Assembly (NCBI RefSeq): GCF_003605385.1
Contig: NZ_QYTV02000003.1
Location: 496,001 to 560,000, forward strand
DNA length: 64,000 bases
Direction: 5' to 3'
Origin: Siminovitchia acidinfaciens
GTDB lineage: Bacteria; Bacillota; Bacilli; Bacillales; Bacillaceae_C
Part shown: positions 8,422 through 19,280 of the stretch, one piece after another
Numbering within the stretch: the stretch's first letter is position 1
Layout of the letters: the number at the start of each line of letters is the position of its first letter
Notes under the pieces: model-generated
What the model was told of the DNA's origin: nothing
The model's input: only the letters and a program-made list of their open reading frames with translations
Database searches by the model: none
Position numbers and translations under genes: made by a program

Positions 8422-11400
8422 ATGACGTCCAGGACGCATAATCCTGCCGAAAAAAAAGAGCGTTTTTTGCTGCTTCTCCAGCAGCTTGGTTTGACGGAGG
8501 ATCATTATATTGAACATCTGAACTCCGGGCAAATTGAAAAGCTGGTTGTAGATAAATCGAATAAAAGATGGCATTTTCATTTTTCATTAGACAAACTGCT
8601 CCCATGCCGCATATACACAGCATTTTCCCAAAAACTCCAACAATCCTTTCAGCAGATTGCACAGGTTGGTTTCACATTAACATTCAATGATTCAACTTTC
8701 AGCAAAGATTTGGTCATTGATTATTGGCGTGACTGCCTGAAAGAAATTGAAGGGATGTCCCCCATGCTTCTCAAACTTTTGGAAGGACAATTGCCAGAAG
8801 TTCACGGAAATAAAATCATTGTCAAAGTCAGAAACGATATGGAAGCAAGGACGCTACAGGAAAAATATGGACAGCTTCTTTCAGAGATCTATAAAAAATT
8901 CGGCTTTCCAACGATGATGTTTGCGGCGGAAGTAAGTAACGGCGCACAATCTGATGAAGAGTATGAAAAGTTTATGGAAGATAAGCGGAAAGAAGACGAA
9001 GAACGTGCACGGCAGGCATTGGCGGAAATGAAGCGGATGGAAGCTGAGAGAGAAAGCGGAAGCGGCGTTGAATTAAGCGGTCCGTTGACAATCGGATACA
9101 CGATAAAAAGTGACGAAGAGATTCGACGGCTTGAACATATCAATGATGAAGAACGCCGTATAACAGTTGAAGGGTATATTTTTTCAGCTGAAACTAGGGA
9201 GCTACGGAGTGGCAGGACGCTGTTGACTTTCAAGATGACGGATTATACCGATTCAATCTCCGTAAAAATGTTCTCAAAAGATAATGAGGATGCCGCCCTT
9301 ATGAACATGTTGAAAAAAGGCATGTGGGCAAGAGTACGCGGGAGCGTTCAAAACGACACCTTTGCCAGAGAGCTTGTCATCATGGCTCAGGATATCAACG
9401 AAGTAAAGGCGAAGGAAAGGAAAGATCTCACCGAAGGCCAGAAGCGTGTCGAACTCCACCTGCACTCGCCGATGAGCCAGATGGATGCAGTCACATCCAT
9501 AAGCAGTTTTATCTCTCAAGCAAAAAAATGGGGTCATACCGCCATCGCGCTGACGGATCATGCCGTCGTTCAATCATTTCCCGAGGCGTACAGCGCAGGA
9601 AAGAAAAATGATATTAAAATTCTTTATGGGCTTGAGGCAAATCTTGTTGACGATGGTGTCCCGATTGCCTATAACAGTGCTCACAGACTGCTGGAGGAAG
9701 AAACATATATCGTCTTTGACGTAGAGACGACGGGCCTTTCAGCAATATACGATAAAATCATCGAGTTAGCTGCAGTAAAAATCCGCAACGGGGAAGAAAT
9801 CGACCGTTTTGAACGCTTTGCAAACCCTCATCATCCATTGTCCGCGACTACGATTAATTTGACAGGCATTACGGATGACATGGTCGAAAATGCACCTGAA
9901 ATAGAAGAGGTTCTCAACGATTTCAACGAATGGATTGAAGACGGGATCCTAGTTGCCCATAATGCTTCGTTTGATATCGGATTTTTGAATTCATGGAATC
10001 AAAGGTCCGGATTAAAGAAAGTGGAAAATCCCGTCATCGACACATTGGAACTGGGCAGATTCCTGTATCCTGAATTTAAAAATCACCGCTTGAATACATT
10101 GGCCAAACGGTTTGATATCGAACTCGTTCACCATCACAGGGCAATATATGACGCAGAGGCGACAGGGAAGATATTTTTAAAGATGCTGGCAGATGCCCGC
10201 GAGAAGGATATACTTTACCACGACCAGTTGAATGACAACATGGGTCAGGGAGATTCGTATAAACGGGCCAGGCCTTCCCATTGCACATTGCTTGTCCAAA
10301 ATGATGCGGGTTTGAAAAATCTTTATAAACTTGTTTCATATTCTCATATGCACTATTTTTACCGGGTACCCCGAATCCCTCGATCTTTGTTGGAAAAGTA
10401 CAGAGAGGGTATTCTTGTAGGATCTGGATGCGATAAAGGCGAAGTATTTGAAGCGATGATGCAAAAGGGGCGAGCAGAAGCGGAAAAGGCTGCTGGGTTT
10501 TACGATTATCTTGAAATACATCCAAAACCGGTATATGCACCGCTAATCGAAATGGAATTGGTCAGGGATGAGAAAGACCTTGAGGATATAATCAGAAACA
10601 TCGCTAATCTGGGAGAATCTCTAAATATGCCTGTCGTCGCTACCGGAAATGTCCATTACATGAATAAGCAGGACAAAGTCTACCGGGAAATTTTAATCAG
10701 GTCCCAAGGCGGGGCAAATCCGATGAACCGGTATAACCTGCCTGAAGTGCATTTCCGTACGACAGACGAAATGCTCACTGAATTTTCCTTCCTCGGCAAG
10801 GAAAAAGCCTACGAAGTTGTTGTAACAAATACCAATCTGATTGCAGACAAAATTGGAGAAGTCAAGCCAATCAAAGATGACCTGTATACACCGAAAATTG
10901 AGGGTGCGGAAGAGGAAGTCAGGTCCATGAGTTATGAAATGGCCAAGTCAATCTATGGGGACGAGCTACCTGAAATTGTGAAAGCCCGCCTTGAGAAGGA
11001 ATTGGCAAGCATCATTGGCCACGGCTTTGCTGTTATCTACTTGATTTCTCATAAACTTGTAAAAAAATCATTGATTGACGGTTATCTTGTGGGCTCAAGG
11101 GGGTCTGTCGGCTCTTCTCTTGTGGCAACGATGACTGAGATTACCGAGGTAAACCCACTGCCACCTCACTATGTTTGCCCGGAGTGTAAGCATTCCGAGT
11201 TCTTTGATGACGGTTCGGTCGGTTCTGGATTCGACCTTCCGGATAAGAATTGCGAAAAATGTGGAGCAGAATTTAAAAAAGACGGCCACGATATCCCGTT
11301 TGAAACGTTCCTCGGATTCAAGGGAGATAAAGTTCCGGATATTGATTTGAACTTCTCGGGGGACTATCAGCCGCATGCCCATAACTATACAAAGGAACTG

Positions 11401-12756
11401 TTTGGAGAAGACTACGTTTATCGGGCAGGTACGATTGGAACGGTGGCGGAAAAAACGGCCTATGGATATGTAAAGGGATTTGAACAGGATAATAACTTAA
11501 TGCTGCGAAATGCAGAAATCGATAGACTTGTCCAGGGGTGCACCGGAGTAAAAAGAACTACTGGGCAGCATCCAGGAGGCATCATCGTTGTTCCGTCTGA
11601 TAAGGAAATATTCGATTTCTGTCCAATCCAGTTCCCAGCCGATGATACAGGCTCAGAATGGAGAACGACCCATTTTGATTTCCATTCGATTGACGCCAAT
11701 CTATTGAAACTGGATATTCTGGGACATGATGATCCGACGGTTATACGTATGCTTCAAGAGCTTAGCGGAATAGATCCCAAGACGATTCCCATTGATGATC
11801 CGGAAGTGATGAAGATTTTCAGCGGTACTGAGTCTCTCGGAGTGACTGCAGAGCAGATCATGTGTAAAACCGGAACTTTGGGTATTCCCGAATTTGGAAC
11901 CCGCTTTGTAAGGCAAATGCTCGAAGACACCATGCCGACCACCTTTTCGGAACTAGTCCAGATTTCAGGCCTTTCCCATGGTACAGACGTATGGCTTGGA
12001 AATGCGCAGGAGCTTATTCGTTCTGGTACATGTACACTCTCCGATGTGATCGGATGCCGGGATGACATCATGGTGTACCTTATTTATCAGGGAATAGAAC
12101 CATCTCTGTCCTTTAAAATTATGGAATCGGTACGTAAAGGGAGAGGGCTCATACCTGAGTGGGAAGAGGAAATGCGGAAAAACAACGTTCCAGAGTGGTA
12201 TATTGATTCATGTAAAAAGATCAAATACATGTTCCCGAAGGCGCATGCGACTGCCTACGTATTGATGGCGGTGAGAATCGCCTATTTTAAAGTTCACCAC
12301 CCGCTCCTCTATTATGCGGCTTACTTCACTGTAAGAGCTGAAGATTTCGATCTAGAAGCGATGAGCCGCGGCTCGCAGGCAATCCGTTCAAAAATAGAAG
12401 AAATCAATGCAAAGGGTCTTGACGCTACTACGAAAGAAAAGAATCTACTGACTGTATTGGAGATTGCCCTTGAAATGTGCGAACGCAAATTCAAGTTCCA
12501 GAGGGTTGATCTTTATCGATCAAGTGCGTCTGAGTTCATTATCGATGGGGACACGCTTATTCCGCCATTTAATGCAATTCCGGGACTGGGAACAAATGCA
12601 GCCATTAACATCGTAAAAGCGCGTGAAGAAGGTGAATTCCTTTCAAAGGAAGACCTTCAAAAACGTGGAAAAGTTTCCAAGACAGTAATAGAGTATTTGG
12701 ATCAGCAAGGTTGTCTTGAATCTCTACCGGATCAAAATCAGCTATCCCTTTTCTAA
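8422..12756 (+). CDS. polC: DNA polymerase III alpha subunit, Gram-positive type PolC
   Basis: The replicative polymerase of low-GC Gram-positives, with built-in proofreading. 1444 residues (about 1437 in B. subtilis). ATG 8422 follows GAGAGGATCAA. In order: an N-terminal domain with a charged linker ([20 protein letters not shown], about 190-215), an OB-fold, a PHP domain split by the exonuclease ([15 protein letters not shown] at about 342, ALTDHAV), and a DEDDh 3'-5' exonuclease ([10 protein letters not shown] at about 431, [18 protein letters not shown]). Then come a Cys4 zinc motif (CPEC and CEKC, about 917-942), the catalytic palm with [10 protein letters not shown], and the fingers/HhH region ending [10 protein letters not shown]. 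It is probably a single-gene unit. Confidence 0.98.
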   Translation: MTSRTHNPAEKKERFLLLLQQLGLTEDHYIEHLNSGQIEKLVVDKSNKRWHFHFSLDKLLPCRIYTAFSQKLQQSFQQIAQVGFTLTFNDSTFSKDLVIDYWRDCLKEIEGMSPMLLKLLEGQLPEVHGNKIIVKVRNDMEARTLQEKYGQLLSEIYKKFGFPTMMFAAEVSNGAQSDEEYEKFMEDKRKEDEERARQALAEMKRMEAERESGSGVELSGPLTIGYTIKSDEEIRRLEHINDEERRITVEGYIFSAETRELRSGRTLLTFKMTDYTDSISVKMFSKDNEDAALMNMLKKGMWARVRGSVQNDTFARELVIMAQDINEVKAKERKDLTEGQKRVELHLHSPMSQMDAVTSISSFISQAKKWGHTAIALTDHAVVQSFPEAYSAGKKNDIKILYGLEANLVDDGVPIAYNSAHRLLEEETYIVFDVETTGLSAIYDKIIELAAVKIRNGEEIDRFERFANPHHPLSATTINLTGITDDMVENAPEIEEVLNDFNEWIEDGILVAHNASFDIGFLNSWNQRSGLKKVENPVIDTLELGRFLYPEFKNHRLNTLAKRFDIELVHHHRAIYDAEATGKIFLKMLADAREKDILYHDQLNDNMGQGDSYKRARPSHCTLLVQNDAGLKNLYKLVSYSHMHYFYRVPRIPRSLLEKYREGILVGSGCDKGEVFEAMMQKGRAEAEKAAGFYDYLEIHPKPVYAPLIEMELVRDEKDLEDIIRNIANLGESLNMPVVATGNVHYMNKQDKVYREILIRSQGGANPMNRYNLPEVHFRTTDEMLTEFSFLGKEKAYEVVVTNTNLIADKIGEVKPIKDDLYTPKIEGAEEEVRSMSYEMAKSIYGDELPEIVKARLEKELASIIGHGFAVIYLISHKLVKKSLIDGYLVGSRGSVGSSLVATMTEITEVNPLPPHYVCPECKHSEFFDDGSVGSGFDLPDKNCEKCGAEFKKDGHDIPFETFLGFKGDKVPDIDLNFSGDYQPHAHNYTKELFGEDYVYRAGTIGTVAEKTAYGYVKGFEQDNNLMLRNAEIDRLVQGCTGVKRTTGQHPGGIIVVPSDKEIFDFCPIQFPADDTGSEWRTTHFDFHSIDANLLKLDILGHDDPTVIRMLQELSGIDPKTIPIDDPEVMKIFSGTESLGVTAEQIMCKTGTLGIPEFGTRFVRQMLEDTMPTTFSELVQISGLSHGTDVWLGNAQELIRSGTCTLSDVIGCRDDIMVYLIYQGIEPSLSFKIMESVRKGRGLIPEWEEEMRKNNVPEWYIDSCKKIKYMFPKAHATAYVLMAVRIAYFKVHHPLLYYAAYFTVRAEDFDLEAMSRGSQAIRSKIEEINAKGLDATTKEKNLLTVLEIALEMCERKFKFQRVDLYRSSASEFIIDGDTLIPPFNAIPGLGTNAAINIVKAREEGEFLSKEDLQKRGKVSKTVIEYLDQQGCLESLPDQNQLSLF

Positions 12757-12760
12757 TTTC

Positions 12761-12791
12761 TTGACACCAGCCTCCATCTTTGGTGTATTAT
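12761..12791 (+). promoter_or_regulatory. Possible SigA promoter upstream of the rimP-nusA operon
   Basis: TTGACA (12761-12766) five bases after the polC stop; TGTATT at 17 bases or TATTAT at 19 bases is the candidate -10. The -10 is imperfect. Confidence 0.4.
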
Positions 12792-12853
12792 TTGCAAACG
12801 ATACATGGTTATGGTATATTTTTATTGGAAATACTATGAATAACTCTGCGCAA

Positions 12854-12880
12854 AAAGAGTGGGTGCCCCCCACTCTTTCG
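12854..12880 (+). terminator. Perfect hairpin after polC (terminator or attenuator)
   Basis: AAAGAGTGGG, five-base loop, CCCACTCTTT (10 perfect base pairs), then CGTATTG with no clear T-run. It lies downstream of the candidate promoter at 12761, so it could attenuate rimP-nusA as well as end polC. Confidence 0.5.
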
Positions 12881-12904
12881 TATTGTTGCGGATAAACATA
12901 TACT

Positions 12905-13110
12905 TAGAAAAGCGCAAGCACCCGGTTAGCGACGTACAAACTGGAGCACTCCGCAATGAGATAAAGGAAACACGGCGACTCGGCCGCCTCAAAACGCCAC
13001 ATCCTGTGGCTTCGGTGGCACTAGGACGTCCAGTCCGTCGGAGCCGATGTTGACTTATCGTAGTGTAGGAGTGTGAAGTTTGCTAGTCGCTGGGCGCTGA
13101 AGCTGGACCG
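12905..13110 (+). repeat. Interspersed fold-back repeat, long copy
   Basis: AGAAAAGCGCAAGCACCCGG at the left end and GTCGCTGGGCGCTGAAGCTGGAC at the right. Inside are GAGATAAAGGAAACACGGC, the hairpin GCCACA-TCC-TGTGGC (12996-13010) and GCCGATGTTGACTTATCGTAG. It lies between polC and rimP. Confidence 0.75.
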
Positions 13111-13148
13111 AACTTTTAATAATATAGAAACTCTTTTTGGAGGTTTTT

Positions 13149-13616
13149 ATGAGTAAAGTAACAGACAAAGTGGAAGAACTGGCGGCACCGATCCTGGAAG
13201 AGATGCAGTTGGAACTTGTTGATATCGAATACGTGAAGGAAGGAAAAAATTGGTTTCTTCGCCTTTTCATTGACAAGGAGAATGGTGTAGACATTGAGGA
13301 ATGCGGGATTGTCAGTGAACAGCTTGGCGAGAAACTTGATGAGTTGGACCCGATTCCGCACAACTACTTTTTGGAGGTTTCTTCTCCAGGTGCCGAACGG
13401 CCTTTGAAGAAAGCGGATGATATAAGAAAAGCTATTGGAAAACAGGTCAATGTAAAAACCTACGAACCGATTGATGGCGAAAAAGAGTTTGAAGGTAAGT
13501 TGACCGAATTCAATGGCGAGACGTTAAAAATCGACGTTAAGATAAAAACCCGGACGAAAACATTTGAAATTCCATTCGAAAAAGTGGCAAAAGCCCGTTT
13601 AGCCGTCGTTTTTTAA
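13149..13616 (+). CDS. rimP: Ribosome maturation factor RimP
   Basis: Needed for maturation of the 30S subunit. 155 residues (156 in B. subtilis YlxS). ATG 13149 follows TTGGAGGT at a 5-7 base spacing. Seen: [25 protein letters not shown], the [17 protein letters not shown] segment, [14 protein letters not shown] and a C-terminal SH3-like strand region ([13 protein letters not shown]). First gene of the nusA operon, the usual bacterial arrangement. Confidence 0.95.
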   Translation: MSKVTDKVEELAAPILEEMQLELVDIEYVKEGKNWFLRLFIDKENGVDIEECGIVSEQLGEKLDELDPIPHNYFLEVSSPGAERPLKKADDIRKAIGKQVNVKTYEPIDGEKEFEGKLTEFNGETLKIDVKIKTRTKTFEIPFEKVAKARLAVVF

Positions 13617-13653
13617 TAACAGAAATGAACTTAGAAAAGGGGAGAATATGTTC

Positions 13654-14775
13654 ATGAGCTCAGAACTAATGGATGCTCTAATTATTTTGGAAAAAGAAAA
13701 AGGAATTTCCCGGGAAGTCCTGATTGAGGCCATCGAAGCGGCATTGGTTTCCGCGTATAAAAGGAACTTTAACCAGGCGCAAAATGTGCGTGTCGATATG
13801 AATTTGGAAACCGGTACAATGCGGGTTTTTGCCAGAAAAGAAGTGGTTGATGAGGTGTTTGATTCCAGGCTTGAGATTTCCATGGAAGAAGCCAGAAATA
13901 TCAATCCATCCTATGAGACCGGCGACATGGTGGAACTTGAAGTGACCCCTAAAGAATTCGGAAGAATCGCGGCTCAGACAGCAAAGCAAGTCGTCACACA
14001 ACGTGTAAGGGAAGCGGAACGGGGTATTATATATTCGGAATTTGTGGATCGGGAAGATGACATCATGACTGGTATTGTCCAGCGCCAGGATCCCCGTTTC
14101 ATCTATGTAAGTTTGGGGAAAATCGAAGCACTTCTACCGCAAAGCGAGCAAATGTCAAATGAGACATATAAACCGCATGACCGGATTAAAGTTTACTTGA
14201 CAAAAGTTGAAAAGACCACAAAAGGTCCGCAAATTTTCGTTTCTAGAACTCACCCGGGACTCCTGAAACGCCTGTTTGAAATCGAAGTGCCGGAAATATA
14301 TGATGGAACTGTCGAAATTAAATCAGTTGCGCGGGAAGCGGGCGATCGTTCAAAAATCTCAGTAGCGACGGAACACGATGACATTGATCCAGTTGGGGCA
14401 TGCGTAGGACAAAAGGGTGCAAGAGTTCAGGCCATCGTGGATGAGTTGAAAGGTGAAAAGATTGATATTGTTGAATGGTCATCGGATCCGGTTGAGTTTG
14501 TTGCGAATGCTTTAAGTCCGTCCAAGGTTCTAGATGTTATCGTTAATGAAGATGATAAAGCCACAACAGTGGTTGTTCCGGACTATCAGCTGTCATTGGC
14601 TATTGGAAAACGAGGTCAAAATGCACGTCTTGCTGCGAAATTGACAGGCTGGAAAATAGATATCAAGAGTGAAACGGATGCCCGGGAAGCTGGGATTTAT
14701 CCGAGAGATTTCTTTGATCTGGAAGATACCGAATTGGATGAATCATTCGATTTAGTGGACGAAGAAATCGAATAG
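13654..14775 (+). CDS. nusA: Transcription elongation/termination factor NusA
   Basis: Binds RNA polymerase and nascent RNA, modulating pausing, termination and antitermination. Two in-frame ATGs exist; 13654 is preferred because AAAGGGGAGA is then about nine bases upstream and the protein starts MSSELMDAL like its relatives (373 residues). Domains: N-terminal RNAP-binding domain (MSSELMDALIILEKEKGI), S1 domain at about 135-200 (DIMTGIVQRQDPRFIYVSLG), KH1 (GACVGQKGARVQAIV) and KH2 (LAIGKRGQNARLAAKLTGWKI). An acidic tail replaces the extra C-terminal repeats of E. coli NusA, normal for Firmicutes. Confidence 0.97.
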   Translation: MSSELMDALIILEKEKGISREVLIEAIEAALVSAYKRNFNQAQNVRVDMNLETGTMRVFARKEVVDEVFDSRLEISMEEARNINPSYETGDMVELEVTPKEFGRIAAQTAKQVVTQRVREAERGIIYSEFVDREDDIMTGIVQRQDPRFIYVSLGKIEALLPQSEQMSNETYKPHDRIKVYLTKVEKTTKGPQIFVSRTHPGLLKRLFEIEVPEIYDGTVEIKSVAREAGDRSKISVATEHDDIDPVGACVGQKGARVQAIVDELKGEKIDIVEWSSDPVEFVANALSPSKVLDVIVNEDDKATTVVVPDYQLSLAIGKRGQNARLAAKLTGWKIDIKSETDAREAGIYPRDFFDLEDTELDESFDLVDEEIE

Positions 14776-14786
14776 GGGTGAGGAAG

Positions 14787-15062
14787 ATGGCAAAACAAAG
14801 AAAAATGCCGATGAGAAAGTGTGTTGCTACCGGCGAAATGAAGCCGAAGAAAGAAATGATCCGTATCGTCCGTTCCAAGGAAGGAGAAGTTTCCGTAGAT
14901 TTGACTGGCAAAAAGTCCGGACGCGGTGCTTACCTTTCCAAAGATAAAGAGATCATATTAGCAGCGAAGAGTAAAAGAGTGCTTGCCGGCCATCTGCAAG
15001 CAGAAATAAAAGATGAAATATATGACGAACTTCTTTCACTTGTAGACGGAGTCGACAAATGA
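14787..15062 (+). CDS. ylxR: YlxR/RnpM family RNA-binding protein (DUF448)
   Basis: Small basic protein always linked to nusA-infB; in B. subtilis the homologue binds RNase P RNA and dampens its activity (named RnpM). 91 residues from ATG 14787, preceded by GGGGTGAGG; a GTG at 14778 overlaps that site. Signature: RKCVATGEMKPKKEMIRIVR, then DLTGKKSGRGAYLS. It overlaps ylxQ by four bases. Confidence 0.93.
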   Translation: MAKQRKMPMRKCVATGEMKPKKEMIRIVRSKEGEVSVDLTGKKSGRGAYLSKDKEIILAAKSKRVLAGHLQAEIKDEIYDELLSLVDGVDK

Positions 15063-15364
15063 AAAGTGAAAAATGGATGTCATTGCTCGGCCTGGCCAAT
15101 CGTGCACGGAAAGTGGTTTCCGGTGAAGAATTGGTCATTAAGGAAGTTAGAAGAGGCACGGCAAAATTGGTCGTACTTGCGAAAGATGCTTCCAAAAACA
15201 CATCCAAAAAAGTACTGGATAAATGCCGATATTACGATGTTCCTGTAGTTTTTTCAGAAACGAGGGAATTGCTCGGCCAAGCAATCGGCAAAGATGCAAG
15301 AGTAGTTGTTGCTGTAGTGGAGGCCGGATTTGCGAAAAAGTTGGCAACATTGTTTGATGAATAA
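15059..15364 (+). CDS. ylxQ: L7Ae/L30e-family RNA-binding protein YlxQ (RplGA)
   Basis: 101-residue protein of the L7Ae/Gadd45 fold, predicted to bind kink-turn RNA; its target in the cell is not clear. Seen: [36 protein letters not shown] and [28 protein letters not shown], matching the family. ATG overlaps the ylxR stop, so translation is probably coupled. Confidence 0.92.
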   Translation: MKSEKWMSLLGLANRARKVVSGEELVIKEVRRGTAKLVVLAKDASKNTSKKVLDKCRYYDVPVVFSETRELLGQAIGKDARVVVAVVEAGFAKKLATLFDE

Positions 15365-15380
15365 ACTCGGGGGTGAACAT

Positions 15381-17681
15381 ATGAGTAAAATGCGAGTATA
15401 TGAATATGCAAAAAAACATAATACTTCAAGTAAGGAAGTAATAGAAAAGCTGAAAAGCATGAATATAGAAGTGACTAATCATATGTCAGCAATTGACGGA
15501 CAGGCGATTGGAAAGTTGGATTCTGTTTTCAGCAGGAACAGCGGTGATAAAGGAAATTCTCAAAGAAGAGGGCAACAAAGGCAGAGCCAACAGGGGCAAG
15601 GGCAGCAGAGGCAAGGCCAACAGCAGGTTCGCCCTCAAGGAAAATCAGGACAAAGTGGGGAGCAGCGTCCTGAACAGCGCAGAGGTGGAACGGAACAGCA
15701 AAACAGGCCGCAGCAAGGAAGTCAAAGCGGCAACCAAGGTCAAAGAAGCGGCCGAAACAATAAGCCGGGCCATGCTAATAATACTGCTGGAAATAATAAA
15801 CCGGGTGCAAAGGGCAATCAGCGCGGAGGTAATAAAGGGCCTAACCGCAACCGCAGGCAGAACCAAAACCGCCAGCGCCAAAAGCAGCAACATCATCAGC
15901 CTGCACCGCCTAAGCAAAAAGAACTTCCGGAAAAAATTACATTTATTGAATCTTTGACAGTAGCTGAGCTTGCTAAGAAAATTCATAGAGAGCCATCCGA
16001 AATTATTAAAAAGCTCTTTATGCTAGGAGTCATCGCGACAATCAACCAGGAGCTGGATAAAGACGCAATCGAACTGATTTGTGCCGAATATGGCGTCGAG
16101 GTTGAAGAAGAGATTCAAATTGATAAGACGGACCTTGAAATCTACTTTGAGGAAGAAGACAATGATCAAGAATTGACGGAAAGACCTGCTGTGGTTACCA
16201 TTATGGGCCACGTTGACCATGGTAAAACGACACTCCTTGATTCGTTGAGAAACACTAAAGTGACAGCCGGTGAAGCCGGTGGAATCACTCAACATATCGG
16301 TGCCTATCAAATTGAAGCAAACGATAAAAAGATCACTTTCTTGGATACTCCGGGACACGCTGCATTTACGACAATGCGTGCAAGAGGAGCGAAAGTTACG
16401 GACATCACAATTTTAGTTGTAGCAGCGGATGATGGCGTCATGCCTCAAACCGTCGAAGCAATCAACCATGCTAAAGCTGCAGAAGTGCCGATCATCGTTG
16501 CAGTTAACAAAATTGACAAGCCGACTGCAAACCCTGACCGGGTGATGCAGGAATTGACTGAACACGGACTCGTACCTGAAGATTGGGGCGGAGACACAAT
16601 TTTTGTTCCGATTTCCGCTCTTCAAGGAGAAGGCATTGACAGCTTGCTTGAAATGGTCCTCCTTGTAAGTGAAGTTGAAGAACTTAAAGCAAATCCCAAA
16701 AGGCCTGCTCTTGGAACTGTCATCGAAGCACAGCTTGATAAAGGCCGCGGATCAGTCGCCACATTACTTGTACAAGATGGTACATTGAAGGTTGGGGATC
16801 CGATTGTTGCCGGGAACACATTTGGCCGGGTTCGTGCCATGGTGAATGATATCGGACGTCGTGTCAAAGAAGCGGCTCCTTCCACTCCGGTTGAAATTAC
16901 CGGATTAAGTGATGTGCCGCAGGCAGGAGATCGTTTTGTTGTTTTCTCCGATGAAAAGACTGCCCGCCAGGTTGGTGAAGCCCGTGCACAACAGGCTTTG
17001 CAGGTTTTACGAGGCGAGAGTTCCCGTGTAAGCCTTGATACATTGTTTGAACAGATGAAACAAGGCGAAATGAAAGAGCTCAACGTAATCATCAAAGCGG
17101 ACGTTCAAGGTTCAGCTGAAGCATTGGCGGCGTCCTTGAGAAAGATTGAAGTGGACGGCGTTAACATTAAGATTATCCATTCCGGTGTTGGAGCCATTAA
17201 TGAATCGGATATCACGTTGGCGGCAGCTTCCAATGCCGTTGTCATAGGATTTAATGTCCGCCCGGATGTGAATGCAAAGCGTGCGGCGGACTCGGAGGGC
17301 GTCGATATCCGCCTGCACCGGATCATTTATAAGGCGATTGAAGAGATTGAAGCGGCTATGAAAGGGATGCTTGACCCTGAATATGAAGAAAAAGTCATTG
17401 GCCAGGCAGAAGTAAGGCAAACATTTAAAGTATCCAGAATAGGAACGATTGCAGGTTCCTATGTAACCGATGGAAAAATTACCCGTGATAGTGGCGTTCG
17501 CCTGATAAGAGACGGAATTGTCATCTATGAAGGGGAAATCGATGATTTAAAACGTTTCAAAGATGATGTGAAAGTAGTAAACCAGGGATACGAATGTGGT
17601 ATCACAATAAGAAATTTCAATGACGTAAAAGAAGGCGACGTCATCGAAGCATTTTTAATGGAAGAGGTTGAGCGTGCTTGA
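15381..17681 (+). CDS. infB: Translation initiation factor IF-2
   Basis: GTPase that places fMet-tRNA on the 30S subunit. ATG 15381 follows TCGGGGGTGAAC; 766 residues, longer than the 716 of B. subtilis. N-terminal IF2N helix bundle ([20 protein letters not shown]), then a low-complexity Gln/Gly/Arg/Asn linker at about residues 50-185, a second IF2N segment ([17 protein letters not shown]), and the G domain with GHVDHGKTT (about 275), DTPGHAAF and NKID. Domains II, III and C follow (ending [15 protein letters not shown]). The extra length lies in the linker. The stop overlaps the ylxP TTG start. Confidence 0.97.
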   Translation: MSKMRVYEYAKKHNTSSKEVIEKLKSMNIEVTNHMSAIDGQAIGKLDSVFSRNSGDKGNSQRRGQQRQSQQGQGQQRQGQQQVRPQGKSGQSGEQRPEQRRGGTEQQNRPQQGSQSGNQGQRSGRNNKPGHANNTAGNNKPGAKGNQRGGNKGPNRNRRQNQNRQRQKQQHHQPAPPKQKELPEKITFIESLTVAELAKKIHREPSEIIKKLFMLGVIATINQELDKDAIELICAEYGVEVEEEIQIDKTDLEIYFEEEDNDQELTERPAVVTIMGHVDHGKTTLLDSLRNTKVTAGEAGGITQHIGAYQIEANDKKITFLDTPGHAAFTTMRARGAKVTDITILVVAADDGVMPQTVEAINHAKAAEVPIIVAVNKIDKPTANPDRVMQELTEHGLVPEDWGGDTIFVPISALQGEGIDSLLEMVLLVSEVEELKANPKRPALGTVIEAQLDKGRGSVATLLVQDGTLKVGDPIVAGNTFGRVRAMVNDIGRRVKEAAPSTPVEITGLSDVPQAGDRFVVFSDEKTARQVGEARAQQALQVLRGESSRVSLDTLFEQMKQGEMKELNVIIKADVQGSAEALAASLRKIEVDGVNIKIIHSGVGAINESDITLAAASNAVVIGFNVRPDVNAKRAADSEGVDIRLHRIIYKAIEEIEAAMKGMLDPEYEEKVIGQAEVRQTFKVSRIGTIAGSYVTDGKITRDSGVRLIRDGIVIYEGEIDDLKRFKDDVKVVNQGYECGITIRNFNDVKEGDVIEAFLMEEVERA

Positions 17682-17959
17682 TCGGATTCGCTGAATGTGA
17701 ATTTCGGATTTATAACGCACAATCTTTAAAAGATAAACGCTCGGTTGTAAAGCGCATCTTGACAAGAACAAAGCAGAAATATAACGTCTCTATTGCCGAA
17801 GTCGATCATCAGGATATGTGGCAGCGGGCTAGGATAGCCATCGTAACTGTTGCTTCGGCCCGGCGTAGAGCCGAGCGTGAACTTGAGCAGTCAATTGAAT
17901 TCCTCGATTCCTTTCCTGAGTGGGAAAGAATCGGGGTAACCCATTATGAGTGGCTGTAA
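17678..17959 (+). CDS. ylxP: DUF503 protein YlxP
   Basis: 93-residue protein conserved between infB and rbfA, ferredoxin-like fold by family; function not established, possibly linked to ribosome assembly. Start TTG 17678 overlaps the infB stop (TTGA) and the protein begins [28 protein letters not shown], the family N-terminus. GAAGAGGTTGAG in the infB end can serve as binding site. Also seen: [19 protein letters not shown]. Confidence 0.92.
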   Translation: MIGFAECEFRIYNAQSLKDKRSVVKRILTRTKQKYNVSIAEVDHQDMWQRARIAIVTVASARRRAERELEQSIEFLDSFPEWERIGVTHYEWL

Positions 17960-17974
17960 TGTGAGGTGTCATAA

Positions 17975-18316
17975 ATGAGTTTACGAGCCAACCGTGTCGG
18001 AGAGCAAATGAAAAAAGAACTGGGTGAGATCATCACCCGGAAGATCAAGGACCCAAGAGTCGGATTTGTCACTGTAACCGATGTAGAAGTGACAGGAGAT
18101 CTTCAGCAGGCCACAGTATATATTTCAGTTCTTGGCAGTGATCAAGAAAAGGAAGATACATTGAAAGGCTTGACTAAAGCAACAGGATTCATCCGGTCTG
18201 AGATCGGTCATAGGATCCGTCTGAGAAAAACACCTGAAATCAGCTTTGAGTTTGATGAGTCAATTGAGTATGGAAACAAGATTGAAAAGCTTTTAAAAGA
18301 TATTAATGAGGACTAG
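17975..18316 (+). CDS. rbfA: 30S ribosome-binding factor A
   Basis: Late 30S assembly factor that binds near the 16S rRNA 5' helix. 113 residues from ATG 17975, preceded by TGAGGTGTC. Seen: [40 protein letters not shown], the KH-type core, then [11 protein letters not shown] and [21 protein letters not shown]. It ends in a terminator, so truB may be partly separated from the infB unit. Confidence 0.96.
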   Translation: MSLRANRVGEQMKKELGEIITRKIKDPRVGFVTVTDVEVTGDLQQATVYISVLGSDQEKEDTLKGLTKATGFIRSEIGHRIRLRKTPEISFEFDESIEYGNKIEKLLKDINED

Positions 18317-18343
18317 GATAGACAATTCGTCTATCCTTTTTTT
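18315..18343 (+). terminator. Terminator after rbfA
   Basis: AGGATAGAC, loop AATTC, GTCTATCCT with TTTTTTT. Perfect 9-bp stem overlapping the rbfA stop. Confidence 0.8.
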
Positions 18344-18359
18344 AAGAGGAGGAGCCCTG

Positions 18360-19265
18360 ATGGAAGGGATATTGCCGTTATGGAAGCCCAAAGGGCTGAC
18401 ATCACATGATTGCGTATTTAAGGTGAGGAAACTCCTGGGAATGAAAAAGGTGGGACATACTGGTACACTTGATCCAGATGTGACAGGTGTTTTGCCGATC
18501 TGTCTAGGGAAGGCCACTAAAATAGCCGAGTATATTACGGATGCAGGTAAGGAGTATGAGGGCGAAATCACAATGGGGTTTTCGACGACAACAGAAGATG
18601 CATCAGGTGAAATAGTTGAAGAAAAACCTGTTATGCAGAATATATCCGTTGAAGATATCAAGAAGGTGCTAAAATCTTTGACCGGTGAAATCGAACAGAC
18701 CCCTCCCATGTATTCTGCGGTTAAAGTGAAAGGAAAACGTCTTTATGAATATGCACGTGCAGGCATTACGGTCGAGCGTCCGGTCCGGACTGTGCGAATA
18801 TATCAATTGCAATTGATTGAGGAAACAGTTTCATTGCAAGATAATCTACTTTCTTTCCGTTTCTCGGTAAAATGCAGCAAAGGTACATATATCAGGACAC
18901 TTGCTGTCATGATAGGAGAAAGATTCGGCTATCCAGCGCATATGTCTGACCTAATCAGGACATCCTCAGCTTCTTTTCAGGAAGAAAATTGTGTCACTTT
19001 TGATCAACTGCACACCCTCCTTGACCAAGGAAAAGTCTCCGATGCAATTTATCCCCTGGAAAAGGGAATATCACATTTGCCCTCCATGGAAATCAGTGAT
19101 AAATTAGCGGTAAAAGTGCAAAATGGCGCCGTTTTGGAAAAGCCCGAACAATGGGCAGACGAAGAGACTGTACTCTTATATAAAGGAAGGGCTATGGCTA
19201 TCTATCAGTCACATCCGGAAAAAGACTGGTTGATCAAACCCGTGAAGGTATTAAGAAACGAATGA
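18360..19265 (+). CDS. truB: tRNA pseudouridine-55 synthase
   Basis: Makes pseudouridine 55 in the T-loop of tRNAs. ATG 18360 follows AGAGGAGGAGC, giving 301 residues beginning MEGILPLWKPKGLTSHD; an ATG at 18306 inside rbfA is rejected. Motif I PLWKPKGLTSHD, motif II HTGTLDPDVTGVLP with the catalytic Asp of GTLDP, YEGEITMGFSTTTED, and CSKGTYIRTLAVMIGE are all present, with a PUA-like C-terminus. Confidence 0.96.
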   Translation: MEGILPLWKPKGLTSHDCVFKVRKLLGMKKVGHTGTLDPDVTGVLPICLGKATKIAEYITDAGKEYEGEITMGFSTTTEDASGEIVEEKPVMQNISVEDIKKVLKSLTGEIEQTPPMYSAVKVKGKRLYEYARAGITVERPVRTVRIYQLQLIEETVSLQDNLLSFRFSVKCSKGTYIRTLAVMIGERFGYPAHMSDLIRTSSASFQEENCVTFDQLHTLLDQGKVSDAIYPLEKGISHLPSMEISDKLAVKVQNGAVLEKPEQWADEETVLLYKGRAMAIYQSHPEKDWLIKPVKVLRNE

Positions 19266-19280
19266 AACAGGTGACGTGTA

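Noticed and set aside
12859-13053. 64-codon frame between polC and rimP
   Set aside because: Consists of a hairpin and the interspersed repeat; similar false frames occur in other repeat copies.
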